Assembly: GCF_020740795.1 (NCBI RefSeq)
Contig: NC_067304.1
Span: forward strand, 4,082,056-4,146,055
Direction of reading: 5' to 3'
Length of the DNA stretch: 64,000 bases
Origin: Apus apus
Taxonomy: Eukaryota; Chordata; Aves; Apodiformes; Apodidae
Below the pieces are notes generated by a model. That model was not told the DNA's origin, ran no database searches, and saw only the letters and a program-made list of their open reading frames with translations. Position numbers and translations under genes: made by a program. Below, in pieces: positions 35,801 through 46,150 of this stretch (position 1 is the first letter of the stretch; each line of letters opens with the position of its first letter).

Positions 35801-38800
35801 CTGATCCGTGGAGGTGTCTGTTCACCCTGAGGGCCAGAGCATCACAAAGAATAGAGTGTTAGTGCCTTCAAGATGGCAAGTTTTGGACTTTTGCCAATCT
35901 TTTAAGATTTTTCCTAGGTTGCCAGAATGTTGTTTGTGCTGATTACAGATGCATTAGCTGCCTGTAAGAATGAATAGTGTGTAGTTTTTGTTCAGAAACT
36001 TTCATTTCTCTTCATAACTTCTTGGTCTTTGTACTGCAGCTGGTGACTGGGAATGGAAGTGCTACATCCCCATGTCCCTATAAGCTCTGCTGGACTAACA
36101 TCTGATTTTTCCTTCATGCAGTTTAGCCAGCAAGAAGGTTCTGACACTGGCCTCATGGAGGGGGGAAGCAATGGTTCTGCTTTGTCTACCTCAGAGCAAA
36201 AATGTGAGAATGACCAAGGTGAGTCCCAGCTTTTCTGCAGTCACACAAGGTACACAAGCTCTTCTGCTCCTTCTCCAGTGGGCTCCACATGAGCAAAATG
36301 CTTTGGGAGACTAATAAAAACCTGTTGTGGGATATAATCTTTAAAAATCATCATTTTATGCTAAAGATTGAGAGAACTGCAGATGTTCACCAAAGTTATT
36401 AGATGATGGACCTGTTTTCTAGCTTGGATATTTGGTCTCATAAATAAACAAATGCTTTGAATAAAATGGCAGGTTAAGCCTCAAAAGTGCATCTGTCATT
36501 AAACAATGCCAGGAAAAAGATCTTACAGACCTTGCTGAAGGGTATTTTAAATGCTAAAACTATATTTGTATCTATTTATCTTCCCAAGGGAGTCTCTCTT
36601 CTGATTACACAGAGCACAGCCTGAGCTGTCTGCAGTCATTACCTGCAAACCAATCAGGGAACTGAATAACAAGGGAATTTTTTTTGTTTTTTCCTATCCA
36701 GCTGAAGTGTAATATAGCTCCTTCATATCTAGACATTTCCTTTGTTTTTCATGTCTGGAGATTTCTTGCTGGTTCACTCATATGGATTGCTGATGTTACA
36801 GAAGCAATTTTCCTGGTTTTCTACTTTGTATTCTCATGTTGTTCTAATATCAAGGAACTTGTAAAACCAAATCTTTGCAAGTGTGGGTATTTCCAGATCA
36901 AACGAGAGCAGAAGGTATTTTCCTGGCTGTGTGTACAAAGGAGACAGAAACAGTCCTTGTCTGTGTCTTTGAAGCTCTTGGCACTGAAGAGAGATTCAAG
37001 GTTATCTGGAAATTCAGGCTGCTCAGTTTAGGACTACAGACTAAACTGCACAGGGTAAAGAGGAGGCTGAAGTGTGGGGTTGTGGAGGATGGATTCTTAC
37101 CTTCCTGTTTCCTATTCTGAGCCTGGTTTTGGAGCTCCCATCACTGGAAATTGGAACCAAATTCAACCCAGTTTTCTGCACGTTAAGTCACTCAATAAAT
37201 CTCAGATTTGACTTGGGTAGAGGTCTGAAAGAAGCATTTGTGTCACTGCATTGTCCTGAAGTTAAGGCAAAGCTAAAGAGACCCTAAACCACTACAGAGA
37301 CACACTGGGAATACTGGGATGCTTCCCTGACCTCTGATGGCTGTGCAGTGACTGGTTTGTCAGGTTCACTTGAGGAAACACACGAGTACAGGTGTGCAGT
37401 GGATCTGACATCCCAGTACACTCGTACAGACCCCAAAGCTCTTGGCAGTAACTGGCTGTAAGAAGGAGCAAGAAAGATTTCTGAAATCAAATGGGGCCAA
37501 ATTGTTCTCTGCTAGTCTCTTAAATGATGTAGGTGTGGCATGACTTAGATTCTACTTGGCTCTTACAGACAAAGACTTAATAGAAAACCTCTCTAAAAGC
37601 AAGAAGCCTAAGCTGGACCTAGTGTTTGAGGAATGGGATGTAGCTGGTCTTCCATGGTGGTTTTTAGGCAACCTCAGAAGCAATTACAAGTCCAGAAGTA
37701 ATGGATCAACAGATATTCAGACTAACCAGGTGTGTAGACATTTTAAATAGGTGCACTGTATTCTCTTCCTCTCCTCTTTTGGGTTCCAGGTAAATAAAAT
37801 GTTCTTTCTCTCCCCTTCCCACTCCAGGATTTTCAGCCTCTCCTTTGTGTGTTCCTGTCCCAGCCTTTCACATCAGGTGGTTGGTTCCTTTTAGTGTTCT
37901 TCAGTCAGCTAGGCACTCTGAAGGCTGTGGTCAGCCCTTGGAGGTCCTTCTGGTCTTGAGCAGTGGTTGTATTTCAGGAGTTGCCCCTCTTCTGGGTTGG
38001 GCAAAAAGGGGTGTTTTGGTGAGGACAGAGCTGCCCTTTTCTCTCCCAGGGGTGACTGGAAAAGCTGCCCAGGGCTGAGAATCTTAGGAAAGGGGGAGGA
38101 ACAGTCACTGTGGCAATGGCTGTGGTGCTGATACTCCTGCTGCTGATCACCTGAGCTCTAAGTGGTCTCTTCTGTTTCTTCTCCAACAGGACATAGACAC
38201 TGCTGTTGTTTCAGATACCACTGATGACTTGTGGTTCCTCAATGAGTGTCCAGCAGACCAGAGCAGTGCTGCAGCCAAGGGGGAAAGAGATGACTGTCAG
38301 GAGCTGAAAGAAGTTGACAAAAAGGTACCTCTTCAAACAGCCACAGTGCAGGTGTCCCACAGGTTGGCCTTGTGTGATCACATGGTGCTGTGCTGATTCT
38401 GGAGGAGCTAGATCTGTAACCATCCAGAGTTCAAACTGTGTTTAGGAAAGGCTGTCACCATGGCATCCATGGGTCACAGGTTTCCCATCTTGTCAGTCTC
38501 CTTGGGTTTTGGTTCAAATCCATGTATTTTCAATGCAAAAACATCATTTAAAACTCTTTAAAACTTCAGCAGCAACTTCACTCTATTTCTAGCCAGTCCC
38601 TGCAAGACTAATAAATGAAAAGACTGAAAGAGGAAGATCTCAGTTTATGTTGTGTGAGTGTTCAGTGCTAGACAGGCTGGCCTGAGTCTGCTCCCTGAGG
38701 GGGTAGTGATTGATCACAACAGTAATTAATCAAATGTGTGTTAAAAGGACTGAGTTCATTATTTCTTCCATGAAAATGAGGAGGGCTGCTCAGGTGTGTT

Positions 38801-40830
38801 TGTAAGATTCTTGTGTCCCTCAGAGAGGTGTGAATTGACCAGAGGGACATTGCCCAGTGATAGTTACTGACAACAGCACAGATTGTCCAGAAAATGGCTT
38901 TTCATTCGGTTCCAGAAATAGCTTAATTATCATGGTGATTATATACTCAGTTTTGGTGTACAGTGCCAGGCACATCATAAATACAGATTATTGCAGCCCT
39001 CTAACATCATTTCCACTCTTTCCAGGTGACTGAGGATGCATGTTTGCATGACTGTGAGGACTCTCAATGCTTAAGTGATGACACAGACACAGAAGCTACT
39101 CCAGAGGTAGGCATCCTGCAGGCCAGCCTGCCTTGCTGGGGGTGCATCCTAGCTGAGAAAACCCCACAGCTGCTACTGGTAGTCTGATTCTTTCTGGTTT
39201 TCAAAGGCCAAGAAAAGCAAAAAATAGGCAAAAACCTCCTTTTTTTTTTTGTAATGTACAGGAAGGAACATGGAGTTGGCTTGCGCTGGTCAGGGCTCCC
39301 TTTGGAGGTTTTGTTCTAAGTCAGCAAATTATACTTTTTGCACCATTTTTTAGCATTATTTTTAAGCTGTGCATGCTGGACAGATTGGTGTGTCCCTGGC
39401 ACTGGGCAGCTAAATCATAGCTCTGAACTGGGGCAGCTCTTGCCCTCTTTGTGTGGGGTTATCAAAGAAGCCAGTATTAGTTCTGCAGATTCAACAGATG
39501 CCAAGTGATGAGCGAGCCTGGGAAATAGATTCCTGACTGACTCCAGAAGCCTCTAGCCTTGAATTTAGAGTAAGATAATGAAAATCCAATGAGCTGCACA
39601 GCTTGAGAACATTCTATTCTTCCAGAGTGCTGAAGGCTGAGGAAGGGAGGACAGATTTTAATGCTTAAGAGATCATAGAATCATAGGGGTTGGAAGGGAC
39701 CTCTGGAGATCAAGTCCAACCCCCCCTGCTGCAGCAGGAACAGATCACAGAGCAGATCACACAGGAACATGTCCAGATGGGTCTTGAAAGTCTCCAGAGG
39801 ACACTCCACAACCTCTTTGGGCAGCCTGTCCCAGGGCTCCATCACCCTCACAGCAAAGAAGTTTCTCCTCCTGTGTTGTCACTTGGTGCCGTTTCCCCTT
39901 GTCCTGTCACAGGCACCACTGAACAGAGTCTGGCCCATTCTTGACATCCACCCTGCAGGTATTTATAGACATGAGCAAGATCCCCTCTCAGTCTTCTCTT
40001 TTCAAGACTAAACAGCCCCAGGCCTCTCAGCCTTTCCTCCTTAGACAGATGTTCCAGTCAGTCTCTCTCCAGGCTGAGAATCAAACCACCAATCATACAA
40101 TTGCATGTTTATACCCTGTATCCTTTTTATTTTGGATGAAGCTTCTCTGCAGCTCTTCCTGTGCAGAGGAGACAAGTTGTAGGTAGGGCTAGACCCTAAC
40201 TTGCTGCTTTGTTGTTTTTTTGTTTGTTTTTTTTTTTTTTTTTTGTCTGCCTCAATCATTCCTCAGGACTCCTGGCAATGTTCCAAGTGCAAGAAATTTA
40301 ACTCTCCAGGCAAACGCTACTGTTACCGCTGCTGGGCCCTGCGGAAGGACTGGTACTCAGATTGCCCCAAACTGGCTCATTCTCTTTCTCTGTCCAACAT
40401 TGATGTCATGCAGAAGAAAAAAGAGGATGATGATGATGAAGGGATAGATGTCCCCGACTGCCGAAGGACTATTTCTGCTCCAGTTGGCCAACCCAAAGAC
40501 CTGTACATGGTAGAAAACAAATCACGTGTGGATACCCAGAGCTCTCTGGAGTCTTTGGATTTGGCAGGGGAATGTGAAAGCAAAGAGGCTCTGCTGCACT
40601 TCTCTGAGCATAAAAAGGAGGAAGAGATACAGTCTTTAGAGAGTATAAAGAAATTACTGAACCCTTGCTTCTTATGCCATCACAGACCACGGGATGGGAA
40701 TATTGTCCATGGAAGGACTGCTCACCTTGTGGCCTGTTTCAGGTGTGCAAAGATGCTGAAGAAGAAGAGATCTCCTTGCCCAGTGTGCAGGAAAGAGATT
40801 GAGCTGGTGATCAGGATCTTTATGGGGTAG
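26768..40830 (+). CDS. MDM4: MDM4 (MDMX), p53-binding inhibitor, 10 coding exons, 477 aa
   Basis: Binds the p53 transactivation helix and pairs with MDM2 through its RING to control p53 level and activity in the nucleus. Exons join in frame to a 477-residue protein (human 490, from memory). Seen: SWIB/p53-binding domain about 24-105 with cleft residues Met52, Leu55, Gly56, Ile59, Met60, Tyr65, Gln70, Val91, Pro94, Tyr98; a tryptophan pair in [14 protein letters not shown] (194-195) that in mammals folds back on the cleft; acidic segment with CLSDDTDTE (Ser280, CK1-type); RanBP2-type zinc finger Cys295/298/309/312; DVPD (351-354, caspase site in human) followed by RRTISAPV with Ser360, the 14-3-3/Chk2 site; C-terminal RING 424-477 with Cys424/427, His438/443, Cys447/450/461/464. 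The start ATG lies in exon 2. MDM2 is excluded by the zinc-finger and RING sequence. Confidence 0.97.
26843..29718 (+). other. MDM4 intron 2
   Basis: A 2.9-kb intron with the CR1 fragment at 27900-28160. No other recognisable element. Confidence 0.75.
27900..28160 (-). mobile_element. CR1 LINE 3'-end fragment in MDM4 intron 2
   Basis: About 260 bp, antisense to MDM4, with ATGGAATGGTTTGGGTAGAA and the standard CR1 3' blocks. 5'-truncated. Confidence 0.92.
29719..29793 (+). CDS. MDM4: MDM4 exon 3 (residues 26-50)
   Basis: Exactly 25 codons, [20 protein letters not shown] to LKE. Acceptor TGTAG, donor GTGAGT. First part of the p53-binding domain. Confidence 0.95.
29794..31146 (+). other. MDM4 intron 3
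   Basis: A 1.35-kb intron. Nothing recognised beyond splice signals. Confidence 0.75.
31147..31280 (+). CDS. MDM4: MDM4 exon 4 (residues 51-95)
   Basis: Encodes [20 protein letters not shown] to SFSVKDP, the core of the p53-binding cleft. Acceptor CTACAG, donor GTAGGA. Confidence 0.95.
31281..32060 (+). other. MDM4 intron 4
   Basis: A 0.8-kb intron, nearly half of it the CR1 fragment at 31589-31920. Confidence 0.75.
31589..31920 (-). mobile_element. CR1 LINE 3'-end fragment of a different subfamily, MDM4 intron 4
   Basis: Begins AGAATCATAGAATATGCTGA and continues AATCACACCATGTGCCTGAG. The internal sequence differs from the other copies, indicating another CR1 subfamily. About 330 bp, antisense to MDM4. 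Confidence 0.88.
32061..32110 (+). CDS. MDM4: MDM4 exon 5 (residues 95-111)
   Basis: A 50-nt exon encoding [17 protein letters not shown]. Acceptor CCACAG, donor GTAGGT. Closes the p53-binding fold. Confidence 0.94.
32111..35287 (+). other. MDM4 intron 5
   Basis: A 3.2-kb intron upstream of the frame-breaking exon 6. Contains the sense CR1 fragment at 34685-35143, whose 3' end lies about 145 bp from the exon 6 acceptor. No alternative exon could be supported. Confidence 0.75.
34685..35143 (+). mobile_element. CR1 LINE 3'-end fragment in MDM4 intron 5 (sense)
   Basis: Reads ACAGGCTGGAGAGGGTCCAG to AGATGATCCTTGAGGTCCTT and the terminal ATTCTAGGATTCTG repeat. The only copy in the window on the plus strand. 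About 460 bp; includes the very 3' end of the ORF2 region. Confidence 0.93.
35288..35349 (+). CDS. MDM4: MDM4 exon 6 (residues 112-132), homologous to the exon skipped in human MDM4-S
   Basis: A 62-nt exon encoding [19 protein letters not shown] plus LK. Acceptor TCCAG, donor GTAAAC. Its length is not a multiple of 3; joining exon 5 to exon 7 would give one Val codon and then a stop. Confidence 0.93.
35350..36121 (+). other. MDM4 intron 6
   Basis: A 0.77-kb intron with no recognisable element. Confidence 0.75.
36122..36218 (+). CDS. MDM4: MDM4 exon 7 (residues 133-164)
   Basis: Encodes [20 protein letters not shown] to CENDQ. Acceptor ATGCAG, donor GTGAGT. Poorly conserved linker. Confidence 0.9.
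36219..37568 (+). other. MDM4 intron 7
   Basis: A 1.35-kb AT-rich intron with no recognisable repeat. Confidence 0.75.
37569..37729 (+). CDS. MDM4: MDM4 exon 8 (residues 165-218)
   Basis: Encodes [20 protein letters not shown] then the conserved [20 protein letters not shown] and GSTDIQTNQ. Acceptor TTACAG, donor GTGTGT. Confidence 0.95.
37730..39025 (+). other. MDM4 introns 8 and 9 (around exon 9)
   Basis: Two short introns (37730-38189 and 38325-39025). No repeat or extra exon recognised. Confidence 0.75.
38190..38324 (+). CDS. MDM4: MDM4 exon 9 (residues 219-263)
   Basis: Exactly 45 codons, [20 protein letters not shown] to EVDKK, acidic domain. Acceptor AACAG, donor GTACCT. Confidence 0.94.
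39026..39106 (+). CDS. MDM4: MDM4 exon 10 (residues 264-290)
   Basis: Exactly 27 codons, [20 protein letters not shown] to ATPE. Acceptor TCCAG, donor GTAGGC. Confidence 0.93.
39107..40266 (+). other. MDM4 intron 10
   Basis: Contains the CR1 fragment at 39671-40075 and a T-rich tract at 40208-40250 immediately before the exon 11 acceptor. Confidence 0.75.
39671..40075 (-). mobile_element. CR1 LINE 3'-end fragment of a third subfamily, MDM4 intron 10
   Basis: Begins GATCATAGAATCATAGGGGT and has the CTCCAGAGGACACTCCACAA and GGGCAGCCTGTCCCAGGGCT blocks typical of another CR1 subfamily. About 400 bp, antisense to MDM4, ending about 190 bp before exon 11. Confidence 0.9.
40267..40830 (+). CDS. 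MDM4: MDM4 exon 11 coding part (residues 291-477, zinc finger and RING)
   Basis: Begins [20 protein letters not shown] and ends ELVIRIFMG with TAG at 40828-40830. Acceptor CCTCAG follows a very long T tract (about 40208-40250). Carries the RanBP2 zinc finger, caspase-type [12 protein letters not shown] and the RING. Confidence 0.96.
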   Translation, partial: DSWQCSKCKKFNSPGKRYCYRCWALRKDWYSDCPKLAHSLSLSNIDVMQKKKEDDDDEGIDVPDCRRTISAPVGQPKDLYMVENKSRVDTQSSLESLDLAGECESKEALLHFSEHKKEEEIQSLESIKKLLNPCFLCHHRPRDGNIVHGRTAHLVACFRCAKMLKKKRSPCPVCRKEIELVIRIFMG

Positions 40831-41253
40831 TTGTGCCTGTTCAGGCCTTCTCCTCCAGAAGACAGCACACAGGCTTTCTTGCACTCACACAAGCCCTAAC
40901 TTCTGAGCTCAGCCGGTGAATACCAAAGAGAATGAAGATGCAAATCTGACCAAGAACACAGAGATTCTCTGCATTAAATGAAGCAGTATCCACCTTTTCA
41001 TGTCCTTTGAAATTAAGCCCATAGGGAGCAGGGAGTGACTGACATGTTGGTATCAATCCCCTGCTTTGGAGTAGTCTAAACCTTCTGATTCCAGCTCGGT
41101 GGTGTCACTGGGATTCTCTGTTCTAACAACTGGTCCTTGCAGAAAACAATGTTTGGATATAATTATAATTTTGGCTGTTGGAGTGTTGTTCTCCTGTAAG
41201 TCAAACCCTGTGCAATGCCTTCTAAGGAGGGGTCTGCATCTGAGATAGACATA

Positions 41254-41273
41254 AATATATATATATATATATG
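41254..41273. repeat. (TA)n microsatellite in the MDM4 3' UTR
   Basis: About ten TA units. Confidence 0.9.
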
Positions 41274-44200
41274 TGGAGGGGTGGGCAGGGGTGGGAGGGA
41301 AGGGCAGACCAATGTGTCTGCAATTTAGAGAAGCCATTTCTCCAAGGATCAGTTCTCGTGAAGGCAGTGAGAAGCAGATAACCTGATTTCAGGATATTTT
41401 CATTTTTTTTTTAACATAGGTTTTTTAGATAAGGTCAAGGTCCTCTTACTCCCAAACTTTAAAGAAGTCCTCCCAGACTTTTAATCTGTAGCCATCTCAG
41501 GTCTCCTATCAGAGGGCGAAATAATGGATTGTTATATCTTGCTTTTTTACTGGGTATTTTCATTTTAATCAATACTTCATTTAAATACAGTTCTATGTCA
41601 CTTTGCATAACTTTGGTGAAGCCTGCCCATTGTTAGCTCAGGCCAGTCTAGAGACAAGATGCTCACTTTAAAGTGCCTAGTGGCTTTAAAGAGAGGATAT
41701 GGACTTTTAAAGGGACAAGAATTCCTATAAAGCACCAGATGCAGCTGGTGAGTCTGTGAGCTGTACTTGGTGTTAGGTTTTTAAATTTTCTCCTCTGACT
41801 TTTCTTTCCCTGTGATTTTTTAACACCTGAAATCTGTGTGCAGCATTTCCCTTGTCCCTCAGAGCTGTGCGTGGTTGCTGTAGTGGCTGTTAAAACTCAG
41901 CCAGAACTTGCAGTTTAAAAAGATGTCACCTTTTTCTGAGACTGTACCCTGATCTTCCTCTGCCTTCCTGGGCTCTAGGATTTGAGGGGGCCTGCATCAG
42001 GCACCCTTCCCCTTTCAGGGGTACAGACACTGGGATTCAGTACAGGGTGTAGGATAAAGCCCATTTTGTCACTTCCCTACAATCCCCTCTCTGATCTGGG
42101 AAATACAGGATATAAAAAAAAAGAGCTTGTGCTCATACCTTGGTGCTTCTCCAGGCTGTTTCTTCTTTGTTTTCCACACTCCCTGTGCTGGTCCAGCCCT
42201 GGAAGGTCAGGCAGGCAGTGGAAGATCCCAGCAAACTGCCACAAGTTGTTGTTTCTCTGCAGAAATAACAAGAGTAGGTGCTAAATCACTGCCAAAAGTC
42301 AGCTCCACTCTGTGTGTTGCATGGTATTGTATTATTTCTGTGTAGGGTGTAAGTTAGACTGTTATTGTTGGCTGTTGTTTACTGTTGTGTTTTAAAAAAA
42401 TTAGAGGCTATCTTGTGTTTTGCTGCACTATCTGTAAGTCCATGGGAATCAATCCTCATGGAAAAGCTTCCTTATTGCTCCCTTAACTAAAGGGCTGTTG
42501 AATTGCTGGTGATGCACTTTAATCATGCTAAGATCAGCAGCTTTACTGCCTAGAATCAGAGAAAGGAATAACTGCCAGGTAGTTTCTTGCCTTTTTTTGG
42601 GTAGTTCCTTTCCCTTTTGAGCCTCTCGGGCTCAGCAGGGTGTGTTGTGGCCCTTTGTGGCACTTCTGAATACTGTGAATTCCCTCTAGCCCTGATTCCC
42701 GAGTTTTCCTAAAAGCAATTTCACTGAATTGTTCTGATCTGGCTGCACTGAAGAGCAGGTCATTTGCATTGACAAAAAAGTGAGGAGAGTTTGAAGTTCC
42801 AGGCATGACATTGAATATCCCAACCAAAACCCTACCAAGATCTGGATGCAGCTGCAATTATTACCTGAAAATTGTTGTCAGGGCAGCAGTTTATGATCAA
42901 AACCAGATCTGCAGGTTAACTTTTAGTATAACAATCTTCGTGACTTCTTGTTTGGGCATAATCACGGTGTTTACAACCACCATTTTTGAAGTGTCTTGAT
43001 TCTTTTGGACTGTAGTAGTTGGCAGGCATGAGACACCAGGATGTTACAGGTTGATTTTCCTTCCTCTAGAAGAATAAGCTATTGCAGAGCCAGCACCTTG
43101 GGTGCAGCTGTAACTGCCCAGGTTGGGGCTGGGGCTTGGAGGGGAGGGGTGGGTGAAGTTTTGGTGCAGGAGAAAAGGACCAATAATGTTTTATTGCTTT
43201 AACTTAAATCTAAGGGTAGGTAAGTAGCAATTTACCAAGAACTGCTCTTCTGAGACCCTTTAGGAAGTGCAGACTTGAGGTGTGGGTTGAAGGACTCTAG
43301 CTCAAGGCACTGAGCTCCAGTACTTAGGGATGGGATACTGGCCAGGCAGTGCTGTTACTTTCCTTTCCTACAGACACAGCAATTAGTCTCAAGTCTAACT
43401 TAGCAGCCTGGTTTTTAGGAGAGTTGAGCATTTACCTGAGCTGGGTGTGGACTCAGCTTCTCACTGGTGTCTTATAGCAGGTGACATTTCTTCTCTCTCA
43501 CAGTGGTTTTACTTTGAAGTGCAATATGAGAGAGGAGGTCCTTGGTGATCTTTAGCAGCTGCGTGTCTGTTGGAAGGAGATTTGAGCACAACTGTCTTCA
43601 ATGCCCAAACTAAAGAGATTTATCTGTTTCAGTGCTTGTTTTTTTTTCCTTTGGTGACACTGCTTGCTGTTCCTCAGGAACCTGCTAGCAGAAGTGTAGC
43701 TGGAGGCCAGGTTTCCTAGAACCCTCAACTTTTCAGCCACAGATTTTGGCACCCTTTTATCCCTAGCAGTAGCACAGTTCTTGCCTCAGTGGTTATTGAA
43801 ATACAGTGAGGGAACCATGAAGCTCAACTCCAGAGTGCTGCTCTGCAATCATTGTAGTGCTCTGAACCCACAGGTACATGTAACCCCTGTGTGGGCAACC
43901 AGAGGTACACGTTGCATTTACTCCCAAAAGTCCTTTCAGTTAAAGTGCCTCTTGACTGACACACACACACAGAAGCACATCAGCCTTTTCTCCTGCTCTC
44001 CTCAAAAAATCTCAGCGTCTCTCCTCTGCTGAGATACTATTATTGAGCCAGTTGAGCCTAAACAAAGTCTCTCCATGAATTCAAGATCCTTTGGAGCAGC
44101 CCCTCAGAGGGCTTGTTCCTCTGAACAGTGGGTGTTGCCACATAGGCAGCTCTGAACTTTCTGCCTGGGTTGCATATTTATGCCAGTGCACGCCTGAGAT

Positions 44201-45387
44201 GGAAACCATAATGCAACTTGCCAGGCTCTGCTCCAACCTGCATGGATTGTATCTGCTACCAAGAAGCTGTCCTTGCAGGAGAAGAAGTGGCTGTTGGATA
44301 AATGGAAATGGAGTGGAAACCTGAGTGTCTCAAAACCCCATCACTGTTGCTTGCTTTCGCCTGCTCACACTCTTGCCTGCTCTGAGCTTCATCTTCCAGC
44401 CCTGGAAGAAAAACCAAAATGCTCTCACTTCAGGCCTTCAGTGAAGGCTGACCATGTTGGAAGATGCTGTGGTTAAGTGGCTGAAGAAGGAGCCAGAGTC
44501 TCCATTCTGTCTGTCCATAAGCTGAGCAAGGGAGTCCCTCTGTCCTGTGCACACTCTCTGGCTACCACCAACCAACCTGGATCCCTGACAAGGAGTCACT
44601 GCGAGGCTGTGTGGTCAGAGCAGGAGTGAGACCCACAAATAATACAGGGCTGATAAACTGTACCTTTGGAATGGCTCCAGAAGCATGGATGACCTTCAGA
44701 CAGCAGCTTTTCCCCTGGAAATCCTTTAGTTGTCTCTCCACAATGGCCAGAATTTTCTTTGCTCCTGTGAAAACAAGTGGGACCCTGCTTGTGACTCCAT
44801 GGCTGGCCAGCAGGAAGGTCAGCTGCCCCAGGCTGGGTTACACATCCCCTCAGCTTGCTCTCTGCACCTTATTGTGATGAATCCAGGCAGCTGTTGTGCT
44901 GGCAGCCCTGGGTTTCTGAGCTGTTTTCACCCTGGCCCTGTGCACTTGCTGCCCACACGTTGGTGTGGACACCCCAGCCCTGCCACACCGAGCAGGTCTG
45001 TCCAGAAGATGCAGCCACTGAACTGCAGAGTCTCCTAGAAGGCACAAACCACCTTGGTCAGATAACATGAAGGCAGCAGGAACATGTTGTACCTCTGGCA
45101 AAGAGAAGAGACTTGCTGATCTGGAAAGAGCCATTTCCTGCTGGATTTCTGCAGCCCCTTCTACCCAGATGCATTTTTCCTGCTGAGAGCAACTGGGTGT
45201 CTCTGTGCACCCACAGTCACTGCAGGAACAAGCAGGAGTGCTGGCTAAACAGTATCTGTGTGTTTGCACTAGTTCAAGGCACATCCCACAAAGCTGATCA
45301 CCCGTTTTTATGTCCTTTGCATAACAAAATGAATTAAATTGAGCACAAACATAGGTCTATTTTTTCATTTGTACTGCGTTTCAGGAG

Positions 45388-45393
45388 AAATAA
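45388..45393 (+). terminator. MDM4: Candidate MDM4 poly(A) signal AATAAA
   Basis: Canonical hexamer with a GT-rich downstream element about 20-40 nt later. Inferred from motif only. Confidence 0.5.
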
Positions 45394-45913
45394 AGGCCTG
45401 TTACCAGTTAAGCAGCCTGTGTTCTTCCTGCCCGTCTGCCTTTCCAAGGAGGGAGAGACCTCCCATCATCCCTCCCAGGATGAGTCTGCCTTGAGGAACA
45501 TTCATTGCTGGTTTGCACTTGGATATTGAGCCATTAACTGCAGGTCTTTGGAATCTGTGGGAAATGAGAGCACCATCAAAAACTTAAGGCAAAAAATTGT
45601 TGAGTACCTCAGGCTTCCCTGTGGTGGTTGTCACTAGTTCTGTCTTCTTGATCAATGGGCTACATATAATTGCTAACTCCTGTTGGTAAACAAATTGCAG
45701 GAACCTGGGATTTCTCCAGGTATTTCATGCTAATTAATTTTGCATAAACCAAAAAGAAATCTCAGGACATTCCCCCTCCCTCCCCCCAGTATCCAGCCCA
45801 GCAAAGGATGGAGTATAGAAATATGTAGAGATAAAAGTGCTGTTTCCAACACGAAAAAAATACTCTATTTTCCAGGAAAATCTGGAGTTGTGATCTGTTA
45901 AATTGTATTGGGA

Positions 45914-46150
45914 ACATGGAATGGTTTGGGTGGGAAGGGGCCTTAAAGATCATACAATCCCGCCCCCCTGCATGGGCAGGGACACCTCCCACCAGCCCAG
46001 GCTGCTCCAAGCCCCATCCAACCTGCCCTTCAACACTGCCAGGGATGGGGCAGCCACAGCTTCCCTGGGCAACCTGGGCCAGGGTCTCACCACCCTCACA
46101 GCAAAGAATTTCTTCCCGATATTCCATCTGAATCTCCCCTCTTCCACTGA
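45914..46150 (-). mobile_element. CR1 LINE 3'-end fragment, intergenic
   Basis: About 240 bp with ATGGAATGGTTTGGGTGGGA and standard CR1 3' blocks. Lies about 500 bp beyond the inferred MDM4 poly(A) site. Confidence 0.93.

Larger units (their letters stand above)
40831..45410 (+). other. MDM4: MDM4 3' UTR (probable extent)
   Basis: About 4.6 kb after the stop without CR1 insertions or believable exons; human MDM4 also has a very long 3' UTR. An ATTAAA at 40973-40978 could serve a short form. The first canonical AATAAA I see is at 45388-45393, followed by a GT-rich stretch (CAGCCTGTGTTCTTCC), so the long form probably ends at about 45.41 kb. Contains a (TA)n tract at 41254-41273. Confidence 0.55.
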
